From Aureispira sp. CCB-QB1 (GTDB lineage: Bacteria; Bacteroidota; Bacteroidia; Chitinophagales; Saprospiraceae), in NCBI GenBank assembly GCA_945870185.1, contig CAMBRK010000005.1:1-64000 (forward strand): DNA of 64,000 bases, read 5' to 3'. Both the position numbers and the translations under genes were made by a program. Below, in pieces: positions 8,015-14,903 of the stretch (position 1 is the first letter of the stretch; the number at the start of each line of letters is the position of its first letter). The notes beneath the pieces were generated by a model. The model made no database searches. It was not told the DNA's origin and saw nothing but the letters and a program-made list of their open reading frames with translations.

Positions 8015-9082
8015 TTAGCAACCAAAATTTTCTTTGGACACGATGAGCTTATCCCCTGCGATCAGTACTCTGAAGGACATATTATTTTCAGAAAGCGGTA
8101 TCGTGAGTATATTTTTCCAAGTGACACCTTGATCTTCAGATTTCATGAGAGCGTTTTTGGTGGTGTAATAGCAGTTTTCTTGTTGAAAAAATACATTTTG
8201 AACATTGCTTTGCGCTTTCAAATGATGCGCCATAGGATGATTTTTCCATGTTTTTCCATTATCTTCTGAATATATAAGGCCAAAACCGGTATCAGTAAGC
8301 ATCATACCGTTTTCAACGTTTCTCTTTAAGATAAATAATTTATCTTCTTTTTCAAACAGTCGGATGACGTTGCTATCATGACTGTGCCAATCTAGCAAGG
8401 TTTGAATATTAGTCACTTTGGACCAAGTTTTTCCATGATCATTTGACTGATGGACACCATTAATACCTACAATCCATAAAGTTTCATTATGAAAAATGAT
8501 ATTATTGGCATAGCCTAAAGCGAAAACCCTATCCCAGGTTTTGCATTGATCCATCGTTTTATATACTCCATATTGACAAGCCAGATAAATATTTCCTTGA
8601 GTATCTTCTGTCATTTTGCTGATTCCATGGATACCTTCGGGGATAAAGGTGGGTTGCCAAAGTTTACTACCGGATTCCTTTCTGAATAATCCTTCACCAT
8701 AGACATGCGTGTAATGTCCTGATGATAAAGTAAATATTTCAGAAACCCAGTTTTCCTTGACCGGATTTTTATTAATTACAGCAGTCATGACATTTTCGCT
8801 CGATGCCATTTTAAGTGCTGCTAAATCTATATTTTGTATGATGCCATTTTCACTTCCCATAGATAAGGTTTCTCCCTCGGCAAAAAGGGACATGATATTC
8901 ATATCTTTAGAAATGTAGGAATCCAAAGATGTCCAAGTATTGCCCTGATCATTTGACAACAACAGTTTTCCAGTAAAGTCTATAGGTTTTGTATTTCCTT
9001 GATTGGTATCAGACTCCTTACTGACAGAACTACAATTGACAAAGAGCATAATCGATAATAATAAAAGATTTAATGTTTTCAT
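8015..9082 (-). CDS. BNR/YCF48-like beta-propeller lipoprotein
   Basis: Exported lipoprotein: signal peptide with lipobox ending at Cys17 (LFVNC). The body contains repeated Asp-box (BNR) motifs of the form S-D/E-D-x-G-x-T-W (SNDQGNTW, SNDHGKTW, SEDNGKTW, SEDQGVTW), the mark of sialidase-like or photosystem-assembly-like propellers. No sialidase catalytic residues were recognised, so it is probably a binding or scaffold protein. It begins 40 bases after the WD40 gene stop, with no promoter consensus in the gap, so it is likely the second gene of that operon. The operator at 10147-10173 would then control it as well. Confidence 0.78.
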   Translation of the reverse strand: MKTLNLLLLSIMLFVNCSSVSKESDTNQGNTKPIDFTGKLLLSNDQGNTWTSLDSYISKDMNIMSLFAEGETLSMGSENGIIQNIDLAALKMASSENVMTAVINKNPVKENWVSEIFTLSSGHYTHVYGEGLFRKESGSKLWQPTFIPEGIHGISKMTEDTQGNIYLACQYGVYKTMDQCKTWDRVFALGYANNIIFHNETLWIVGINGVHQSNDHGKTWSKVTNIQTLLDWHSHDSNVIRLFEKEDKLFILKRNVENGMMLTDTGFGLIYSEDNGKTWKNHPMAHHLKAQSNVQNVFFQQENCYYTTKNALMKSEDQGVTWKNILTIPLSENNMSFRVLIAGDKLIVSKENFGC

Positions 9083-9122
9083 GATGTATATTTAGTGATT
9101 AATATTTTATTTAAAGTTTTGG

Positions 9123-10082
9123 TCAAATACTCAGTATGTTTCGTGCTTTATTGTCCCAAATGCTGATCTGTTGCTGAATAGAAGATGTTATTATTTTCTT
9201 TGATCTAGGACTCCAAGACAAGCCCCACAAGTAGTCGGGAGATGTACCTACATGTCTTAAGGTGCCTGTACGATCCCATATGCGGAGGGCATCACTTGCA
9301 GTGGCCAATCTGTCACCTCTTTTATTCCAAACCATATTTCTATATTCACCTTTGCTGATATCCAAACTTTTGATTAGTTCACCATTTTGATCCCAATATT
9401 GGAGTAATGATTTGTCTTTAGATGCTCCATAATCTCCGGTCACAAATGTGTCCCCTGAAGGATGCCAAGCAACACTAAGAATTAAAACATCCTCAGGCCT
9501 ATGTTTTATGGTTTTTATTAAAAGTCCTTGGGTATTGAACAGCCTTATTTTATCACCTACGGTTACAATAATGTCTTTGGATGGGTGCCAGTCCAATCCT
9601 GTAATACTTTTAGTATTTTCGTGGTGAAATGTTCTGATTAATTTTCCATTGATATCAAATATAGATATCTTCCCATCATTATCACCAATTACTAAATATT
9701 GGCCACTTTCGTCCCAATCCATACCTCTTGCACCATCCGTAGAAACGCCTTCCAATTCGATTTTTGTGTCTGTATCGATATTAAGTATAGAAGACTTGTC
9801 AAGTGAATTTTGTGAAGTAATAGCTAAAACATTTTTATTGGGATGCCATTTTACGCGCGTTATTGTACTTTTGAAAGGGACTCTTTTAAAAATTTTCATA
9901 CTTTCACTATGATAAATCACTAAAGTATCTGTATTCCCTGCTATTGCTATATATTTCCCATTTGGACTCCAATCTGCGGTCCACAGGATTTTTTTGTCAT
10001 TCGCGTTTTGAGAATGCAGTGTATTAGGTATTGATATTATCAAATACATGAGTATAAGAGAAGCACTGAATTTCGGTCTCAT
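9123..10082 (-). CDS. Secreted WD40-repeat beta-propeller protein
   Basis: The repeated pattern x-W-h-P-x-G/K-x-h-h-x-h-G/S-D (for example WSPNGKYIAIAGN, WHPSKDIIVTVGD, WHPSGDTFVTGD, WSPRSKKIITSS) gives about seven WD40 blades. The chosen ATG at 10082 starts a good Sec signal peptide (MRPKFSASLILMYLIISI, cleavage near LHSQN). An upstream in-frame ATG at 10127 lies on the far side of the minus-7 box (10108-10115) and would not be transcribed from it. WD40 domains are protein-interaction platforms, and an exported one in a bacterium has no assigned role. It leads an operon with the BNR lipoprotein. Confidence 0.8.
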   Translation of the reverse strand: MRPKFSASLILMYLIISIPNTLHSQNANDKKILWTADWSPNGKYIAIAGNTDTLVIYHSESMKIFKRVPFKSTITRVKWHPNKNVLAITSQNSLDKSSILNIDTDTKIELEGVSTDGARGMDWDESGQYLVIGDNDGKISIFDINGKLIRTFHHENTKSITGLDWHPSKDIIVTVGDKIRLFNTQGLLIKTIKHRPEDVLILSVAWHPSGDTFVTGDYGASKDKSLLQYWDQNGELIKSLDISKGEYRNMVWNKRGDRLATASDALRIWDRTGTLRHVGTSPDYLWGLSWSPRSKKIITSSIQQQISIWDNKARNILSI

Positions 10083-10107
10083 TAATTTTAAAATGATTTT
10101 TACAATA

Positions 10108-10173
10108 CAAATGTAACGTATGCGCACACTCCTTTTATCGAAATTTTGGTAACTTTTTAGTAATTATTGGTAA
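10108..10173 (-). promoter_or_regulatory. Promoter with triple TGGTAA operator (site A) for the WD40/BNR operon
   Basis: Minus-7 box TACATTTG on the minus strand at 10108-10115 (fits TAnnTTTG), with no TTTG minus-33 at the usual distance. Thirty-one bases further upstream are three direct repeats read on the plus strand: TGGTAA at 10147, TAGTAA at 10158 and TGGTAA at 10168. The 11 and 10 base steps are one helical turn each, as expected for OmpR-type winged-helix proteins binding in tandem. Site B near 11388 has the same architecture. Confidence 0.7.
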
Positions 10174-10243
10174 AATACAGGATTTACTTTAATCTATTTT
10201 TTGATGACTTCTATTTCTATCCTTAAAGTACTCAATCATATCG

Positions 10244-11329
10244 CTAATAAATTCTGTCAAAAGTTTCACCATTGAAAAGTTGTATACCATTGGACCCTCC
10301 ACCAAACCACAATTGACCTGCTTTGCTATTGTAAATAATCCAAGTCATGTCACCATCTAGCCCATCTTTTTTGGTAAAGTTTTTCATAGTATGTCCATCA
10401 TAGCGCCACACACCTGACTCAACCGTTCCAAACCAAATATTGCCCAACTTGTCTTCACAAATGGAGAAAACTCTGTCCAAAGAGCTAGTTTTGATAAGAT
10501 CTTTTCTTAAATGATGTTGCTTGGTAAAATGGATGAATTCTTTACCATCATATCTAAATACTCCTATACCTCCTACTGTATTATTACCACAATTATTGCC
10601 AATCCATAAATTACCTTTGCTATCTTCCATTAAGGATCGAATATGCAAAGATTCTGTTGTACCATTTAATCCTAATTTGGCATTATCAAAAATTTCAAAT
10701 TGCTTACCGTCATATGCAATCAACGCACTATAAGTTCCAAACCATACCTTTCCATTTTTACTTCTTATAAAAGGTGTAGAAATGGAGAAGGCATTTTCTT
10801 GCCCTGGTTTTAACTCAATTGGAAATGTGCGATAAAAAAGATCTTGCCCGTCAAATTGGTAGACTCCTGGACTCTTTTCAAGCTTGTTGTTTCCAACTGT
10901 TTCATCGCCTTTAAACCACAAGTCAGTATCGCTAAAGCCCTTTTTATCTACTACATTATAATTTCTTTCTTTGTAAACTGTCATATTTTGTCCATCATAA
11001 GTACTTAATCCAATGCCACACTCAAACCAAATGGTTCCATTTTTATCTTCATAAATACTCCTTACTTGATTGTCACTTAACCCATTTTCTGTTGTGAAAT
11101 ATCTGAGTGCACCATTTTGAAGCAAACACAATCCTTCGTTGTAACTACCAAACCAAATATTTCCTTTACTATCCTCTAAAATGGAACGAACTCCATTCGT
11201 ATATTTCAATAGTGGACTTTCAATTTTCGTACTAACCATTTGATTTACTCTATTTGATTGATTTTGACTGCGGCAGGACAAAGTTGAAACTATCAAAAAT
11301 GTGCAGCAAATGATAAATGTGTTTTGCAT
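10244..11329 (-). CDS. Two-component-regulator-type propeller (Reg_prop) lipoprotein
   Basis: Lipoprotein with a signal peptide and lipobox ending at Cys19 (VSTLSC). It then carries Reg_prop blades: repeats of the form I-x-E-D-x-x-G-x-h-W-F-G (ILEDSKGNIWFGSYNEG, IYEDKNGTIWFECGIG, LMEDSKGNLWIGNN, ICEDKLGNIWFGTVESG). These form the periplasmic sensor propellers of hybrid two-component systems, but here the propeller ends without histidine kinase or DNA-binding domains, so it is a free-standing propeller. The ATG at 11329 is used; a longer form would need a TTG at 11350 inside the minus-7 box. It is transcribed divergently from the winged-helix regulator. Confidence 0.8.
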   Translation of the reverse strand: MQNTFIICCTFLIVSTLSCRSQNQSNRVNQMVSTKIESPLLKYTNGVRSILEDSKGNIWFGSYNEGLCLLQNGALRYFTTENGLSDNQVRSIYEDKNGTIWFECGIGLSTYDGQNMTVYKERNYNVVDKKGFSDTDLWFKGDETVGNNKLEKSPGVYQFDGQDLFYRTFPIELKPGQENAFSISTPFIRSKNGKVWFGTYSALIAYDGKQFEIFDNAKLGLNGTTESLHIRSLMEDSKGNLWIGNNCGNNTVGGIGVFRYDGKEFIHFTKQHHLRKDLIKTSSLDRVFSICEDKLGNIWFGTVESGVWRYDGHTMKNFTKKDGLDGDMTWIIYNSKAGQLWFGGGSNGIQLFNGETFDRIY

Positions 11330-11347
11330 ATCTAAATTAATTATTTG

Positions 11348-11414
11348 CAAATGTAAACTTTAAGTTAAGTCCAATTACGTACATATTTGGTAATTTTTTG
11401 GTAAATATTGGTAA
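11348..11414 (-). promoter_or_regulatory. Promoter with triple TGGTAA operator (site B), shared divergent region
   Basis: Minus-7 box TACATTTG on the minus strand at 11348-11355, just upstream of the Reg_prop start. Three exact TGGTAA direct repeats (plus strand) begin at 11388, 11399 and 11409, with 11 and 10 base steps identical to site A. The gap from minus-7 to operator is 32 bases, against 31 at site A. On the other side a TAATTTTG box (11443-11450) precedes the winged-helix gene, so the site may serve both genes. Activation is inferred from position and the weak minus-33. Confidence 0.72.
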
Positions 11415-11454
11415 AACGTACCATTTTCATTATAGATTCAGGTAATTTTGCAGC

Positions 11455-12276
11455 ATGAAAATCACAAATATAGTTTTTGTTTGCCTGATCTTTGTTTCAA
11501 ATCTATCTTTTGGAGCAGATACTAAGGAACTCCATGTGGTGCTCAGACAAATTGGTCACAGATTGCTGCTATCAAGTGGTGATTCGACTTCTCGAGTACT
11601 TCCTGTAGAAAATATAGATGGAAATAAGTATATCATTTCTTTTGAGAAACCGATATACATTACTTCAGATTCATTGTACAATATAACATCTCTGGAGCTA
11701 GGAAAAATAGGTATCAGGGATTTTGTAACTGAACTTAAGGCTTGTGAAACTGAAGAAGTCTATTTGTCTTTTTTGTATAGTCAATCACTGGATAGCATTA
11801 CACCATGTGGAGGCAGGAACTTGCCAAAAGGTTGTTACAAACTTGAAATTACAATGCTAAAAAACAACCAAAGTTATTGGTTGTGGCTATTGCTACCTTT
11901 AACATTAGGTTCCTTATTTTATTTTTACAAACAACGAAGCAAAATAGTTGAACCTTTAGAAATTTCAAATAAAGAATTATTGGACTTAGGAAGTTACAAA
12001 TTTGATATCCTAAACCGGCAGCTGCTTCATATCAGCCACAAAGAATCCCTGACGGAGAAGGAAGCCAAACTTCTGACCCTACTTTTAAATGGTATGAATG
12101 AAGTCCAAAACAGAGACTATCTCATGCACGAATTGTGGGCCGAAAGTGGTATCATGGTAGTGCCCAAAAATCTGGACGTCCTAGTCTCCAAACTTAGAAA
12201 GAAGCTTAGTTTGGATGATAATATCAAAATCATCAATATACACGGTTTGGGATACAAACTGGAAGTTGTACAATAA
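11455..12276 (+). CDS. Membrane-spanning winged-helix transcriptional regulator
   Basis: One-component regulator. It has a signal sequence (1-20), a periplasmic domain (about 21-138) with cysteines at 97, 118 and 127 and a distinctive CGGRNLPKGCYKL stretch, one membrane helix (about 141-158) and a cytoplasmic OmpR/PhoB-type winged helix (about 178-273: LTEKEAKLLTLLL, LVSKLRKKL, IHGLGYKL). The order is the reverse of ToxR/CadC, where the DNA-binding domain is N-terminal. It would sense an envelope signal and bind tandem direct repeats such as the TGGTAA sites beside it. It is divergent from the Reg_prop lipoprotein gene and probably also autoregulated. The ligand is unknown. Confidence 0.8.
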   Translation: MKITNIVFVCLIFVSNLSFGADTKELHVVLRQIGHRLLLSSGDSTSRVLPVENIDGNKYIISFEKPIYITSDSLYNITSLELGKIGIRDFVTELKACETEEVYLSFLYSQSLDSITPCGGRNLPKGCYKLEITMLKNNQSYWLWLLLPLTLGSLFYFYKQRSKIVEPLEISNKELLDLGSYKFDILNRQLLHISHKESLTEKEAKLLTLLLNGMNEVQNRDYLMHELWAESGIMVVPKNLDVLVSKLRKKLSLDDNIKIINIHGLGYKLEVVQ

Positions 12277-12281
12277 ATGGT

Positions 12282-12350
12282 TTAAGACACCACTTCTCCA
12301 TCGTCCATCTCTATGACTCTATTATTGCGAAAAAGATAACATGCTTCATT
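12282..12350 (-). pseudogene. Remnant 3' end of an ABC-transporter ATPase gene
   Basis: The minus strand reads NNRVIEMDDGEVVS followed by TAA at 12282-12284, which matches the C-terminus of the intact LolD-like gene at 14051-14725 ([16 protein letters not shown]). Fifteen bases are identical (12288-12302 and 14060-14074). A stop lies about 22 codons upstream, so no gene remains. It begins 5 bases after the winged-helix gene and together with the intact copy brackets the AAA ATPase gene. Confidence 0.7.
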
Positions 12351-12433
12351 CTAATAATAAATTTTGGACACCCGTTATATTAACCTTTAGCATATTTAAT
12401 ATCTTTGTAAATAAGTCGTAATTATTAGACGTT

Positions 12434-12555
12434 AATTACAAAGATAAATATTATTAAGTGTAAATATCTTCACTAAAATATACGATAATTACAAAGATAA
12501 ATATTATTAAGTGTAAATATGTTCAATAAAATATAAGATAATTACAACAATAAAT
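12434..12555. repeat. 53-bp tandem repeat, about 2.3 copies
   Basis: Copies begin at 12434, 12487 and 12540 (the last partial), exactly 53 bases apart. Copies 1 and 2 differ at only a few positions; the third decays after about 8 bases. The repeat start contains TTACAAAGAT, and its reverse complement lies at 12401-12410, so the array can form a hairpin with the upstream sequence. It lies directly before the AAA ATPase gene, whose minus-7-like TACCTTTG is at 12579-12586. The remaining spacer (12277-12605) holds only the ABC remnant. Confidence 0.85.
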
Positions 12556-12605
12556 GTACTAATACCCATATTTTGTTATACCTTTGTCTCTATAAAGCAT
12601 CAATT

Positions 12606-14024
12606 ATGATAGCAAGAGAAATACAAATAACAAACATACAAGAAATCTTAGAAAGCCAAAAATCTGCATTTGTAGCCTTTACTGGCAGACGTCGTGTAGG
12701 TAAGACTTATTTGATAGACCAGGCACTTGGTAAGTACTTCTCATTTCGTATCACAGGTATCCAAGATGCCAATACAGAAGCCCAAATTATCAATTTTACA
12801 GAGAAGCTGGTAGAATACTGGCAAAAACCTATCATCACCACACCACGCAACTGGCAAGAAGCTTTCATTCTATTTAAACAATATCTCAATACATGCTCAC
12901 GAAAAAGAAAACATGTCTTATTTTTTGATGAACTACCTTGGATGAGTACGCACAAATCCGGTTTCATACAGATGTTTGCACATCTATGGAATGACTATCT
13001 ATCCAAACATACCCATTTTATAGTAGTCATATGTGGGTCGTCCACTTCTTGGATAGCAAAAAACATAATAAATGATCGTGGTGGTTTTCATAATAGGATT
13101 ACACACTCCATCCACTTAGAGCCGTTTACATTAGCAGAAACCAAGCGATTCTTACTTTCACGAAACGTCAGATATACCGAACAAGCCATCATAGAAGTGT
13201 ATATGATGCTCGGTGGTATCCCCTTTTATTTAGAGCAAATACAGCCAGGCGAAAGTCCAACGATGGCAGTTCAGCGATTATGTTTTAGCCAGCAAGGTAT
13301 CCTAAAAAATGAATACAACAATCTTTATAAAGCCATCTTTGATCAGCCACAAAGCCACGAAGCCATCGTCAAAGCGCTCGCCAACGCAAGCAGTGGGCTC
13401 GTACGATCAGAGATCTCAAGAATCTCAAAAGTAAAAGAAGGCGGACCTATGAGTAGAGCACTAGAAGACTTGGTGATCTGTGGTTTTGTGCAGTCTTACG
13501 TACCTTTCGGCAAATCAAAAAGAGATGTAGTATACAAATTGGTAGATGAGTTTTCATTGTTTTACCATCGATTTATGATCTCAATTGGCAAAACAGCCAA
13601 AAGCGACTGGGCAAAGGCTGCCACAAGTCAAACCTATAAAATATGGTCAGGATATGCCTTCGAAAATTTATGTTTTAAAAACGTCAATCTAATCAAACAA
13701 GCACTTGGCATCTCGTCCGTCTATACAGAAGTATCCACCTTTAGAAAAATTGGTGATGATACGGATAAAGGATTTCAAATAGACCTCATCATTGATCGCA
13801 ATGATAAAACCATCAATTTATGTGAATGTAAATATTACTCAGAGCCTTTCAAGGTCGATAAGGCCTACGCCGCCAATCTCACAATGAGAAAATCACTTTT
13901 CCGCTCAGCTGTCAAAACCCGGAAAATACTATTCACGACACTCATCACCCACCAAACCATGATACCCAATGAATACGCTATGGACTCGGTGGATGCAGTG
14001 GTGGAATTGGATAAGTTGTTTTGA
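12606..14024 (+). CDS. AAA ATPase with C-terminal nuclease-like (DUF234-type) domain
   Basis: Predicted P-loop ATPase of the archaeal-ATPase-like family (COG1672 type): Walker A GRRRVGKT near residue 26, Walker B HVLFFDELPWM, sensor ICGSSTSWI, and then a winged-helix-like segment. The C-terminal part has the pattern DLIIDRNDKTINLCECKYY, an E-x-K arrangement like PD-(D/E)xK nucleases. The ATG at 12606 begins MIAREIQ; a longer reading would need a TTG at 12573 inside the promoter. Such genes are scattered irregularly across bacteria and archaea and their function is poorly known; defence, mobility or toxin-like roles are guesses. The flanking repeats and gene remnant suggest acquisition. Confidence 0.78.
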   Translation: MIAREIQITNIQEILESQKSAFVAFTGRRRVGKTYLIDQALGKYFSFRITGIQDANTEAQIINFTEKLVEYWQKPIITTPRNWQEAFILFKQYLNTCSRKRKHVLFFDELPWMSTHKSGFIQMFAHLWNDYLSKHTHFIVVICGSSTSWIAKNIINDRGGFHNRITHSIHLEPFTLAETKRFLLSRNVRYTEQAIIEVYMMLGGIPFYLEQIQPGESPTMAVQRLCFSQQGILKNEYNNLYKAIFDQPQSHEAIVKALANASSGLVRSEISRISKVKEGGPMSRALEDLVICGFVQSYVPFGKSKRDVVYKLVDEFSLFYHRFMISIGKTAKSDWAKAATSQTYKIWSGYAFENLCFKNVNLIKQALGISSVYTEVSTFRKIGDDTDKGFQIDLIIDRNDKTINLCECKYYSEPFKVDKAYAANLTMRKSLFRSAVKTRKILFTTLITHQTMIPNEYAMDSVDAVVELDKLF

Positions 14025-14050
14025 ATTGTTTAAACATCCTTTTCTTCATT

Positions 14051-14725
14051 TTAATTATTCACCACTTCTCCATCTCTCATCTCAATAACCCGGTCACTAT
14101 TTCTAGCGAATTCTTCATCGTGTGTTACAGCTATGATCGTCTGACCGAAGCTTCTTGTTAAGTCCTTAAAAGTGTCAAAAACAATAGCAGTATTTTTACT
14201 GTCAAGATTGCCTGTCGGTTCGTCGCACATGATTAAGAGTGGATCATTGATGAGTGCACGCGCTATGGCTACACGTTGTTGCTGCCCACCAGAAAGCTTG
14301 CTCGCAGGTTTGAGTGCTTGATCTTCAAGACCCAAAAGTTTTAGTTTGTCATAAGCTTTGGATTCTATTTCCTGCTTAGAATGTTTGCCAAGTTTAAGAG
14401 CAGGAATCATGATATTTTTAAGACAAGTAAATTCAGGCAGGAGATAGTGAAATTGGAATACAAAACCTATTTTCTGATTGCGCATGGCAGCGAGTTGATC
14501 ATTGGATTGTCCGGTCACGTTTTGACCATCTATCATGAGTTGTCCTTGGTATTCTGTATCCATCGTCGATAGGATGTACAGCAAGGTAGATTTGCCACTT
14601 CCAGATTTGCCTATCATGCTCAGAAATTCTCCTTTTTCCACAGCAAAAGATATATTTTTCAACACCTGAAACTCCACAGGATCATGAAAGTATTTATTGA
14701 TATTTTTTGTTTCGAGAATATTCAT
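14051..14725 (-). CDS. ABC transporter ATPase, LolD/MacB type
   Basis: Complete ATPase: Walker [11 protein letters not shown]-loop [13 protein letters not shown], signature [15 protein letters not shown], Walker [15 protein letters not shown] and H-loop VTHDEEFA. The PTGNLDS form and the 224-residue length are typical of LolD/MacB-type subunits that power FtsX-like permeases. It is the last gene of the tolC, adaptor, permease, ATPase set, but a 178-base gap containing repeat R2 separates it from the permease gene. Convergent with the AAA ATPase. All motifs look functional. Confidence 0.9.
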   Translation of the reverse strand: MNILETKNINKYFHDPVEFQVLKNISFAVEKGEFLSMIGKSGSGKSTLLYILSTMDTEYQGQLMIDGQNVTGQSNDQLAAMRNQKIGFVFQFHYLLPEFTCLKNIMIPALKLGKHSKQEIESKAYDKLKLLGLEDQALKPASKLSGGQQQRVAIARALINDPLLIMCDEPTGNLDSKNTAIVFDTFKDLTRSFGQTIIAVTHDEEFARNSDRVIEMRDGEVVNN

Positions 14726-14846
14726 TTCCTTGAATTATTAATTTTAAAGTTCAGGTTGTTCATCTTTCAGATCGTTCTGATTGTATGTCGTCATTAACGG
14801 TCAGACTTGTCAGGATTGAAACAGACTGAGACCGTAGGAAATATTG

Positions 14847-14898
14847 CATCGAAGTTACACTTGTCTGCCCAATATCGGGCAGAAACTTCGACGATCGG
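14847..14898. repeat. Dispersed hairpin repeat R2, copy 1
   Basis: A 52-base element almost identical to 55881-55932 in the same orientation. It contains nested inverted repeats: outer CGAAGTT (14850-14856) with AACTTCG (14884-14890), and inner CTGCCC with GGGCAG around an AATATC loop. A shared CAGACTGA stretch occurs upstream of both copies (14822 and 55834). It sits inside the efflux operon, between the permease and ATPase genes, where it could stabilise or attenuate the mRNA. Confidence 0.8.
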
Positions 14899-14903
14899 CC
14901 GGA

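Noticed and set aside
9123-10127. Longer WD40 protein starting at 10127
   Set aside because: The extra 15 codons lie across and beyond the minus-7 box at 10108-10115, and the shorter form begins a clean signal peptide.
12434-12555. CRISPR array
   Set aside because: Units are 53 bases and directly adjacent, with no unique spacers and no cas genes.
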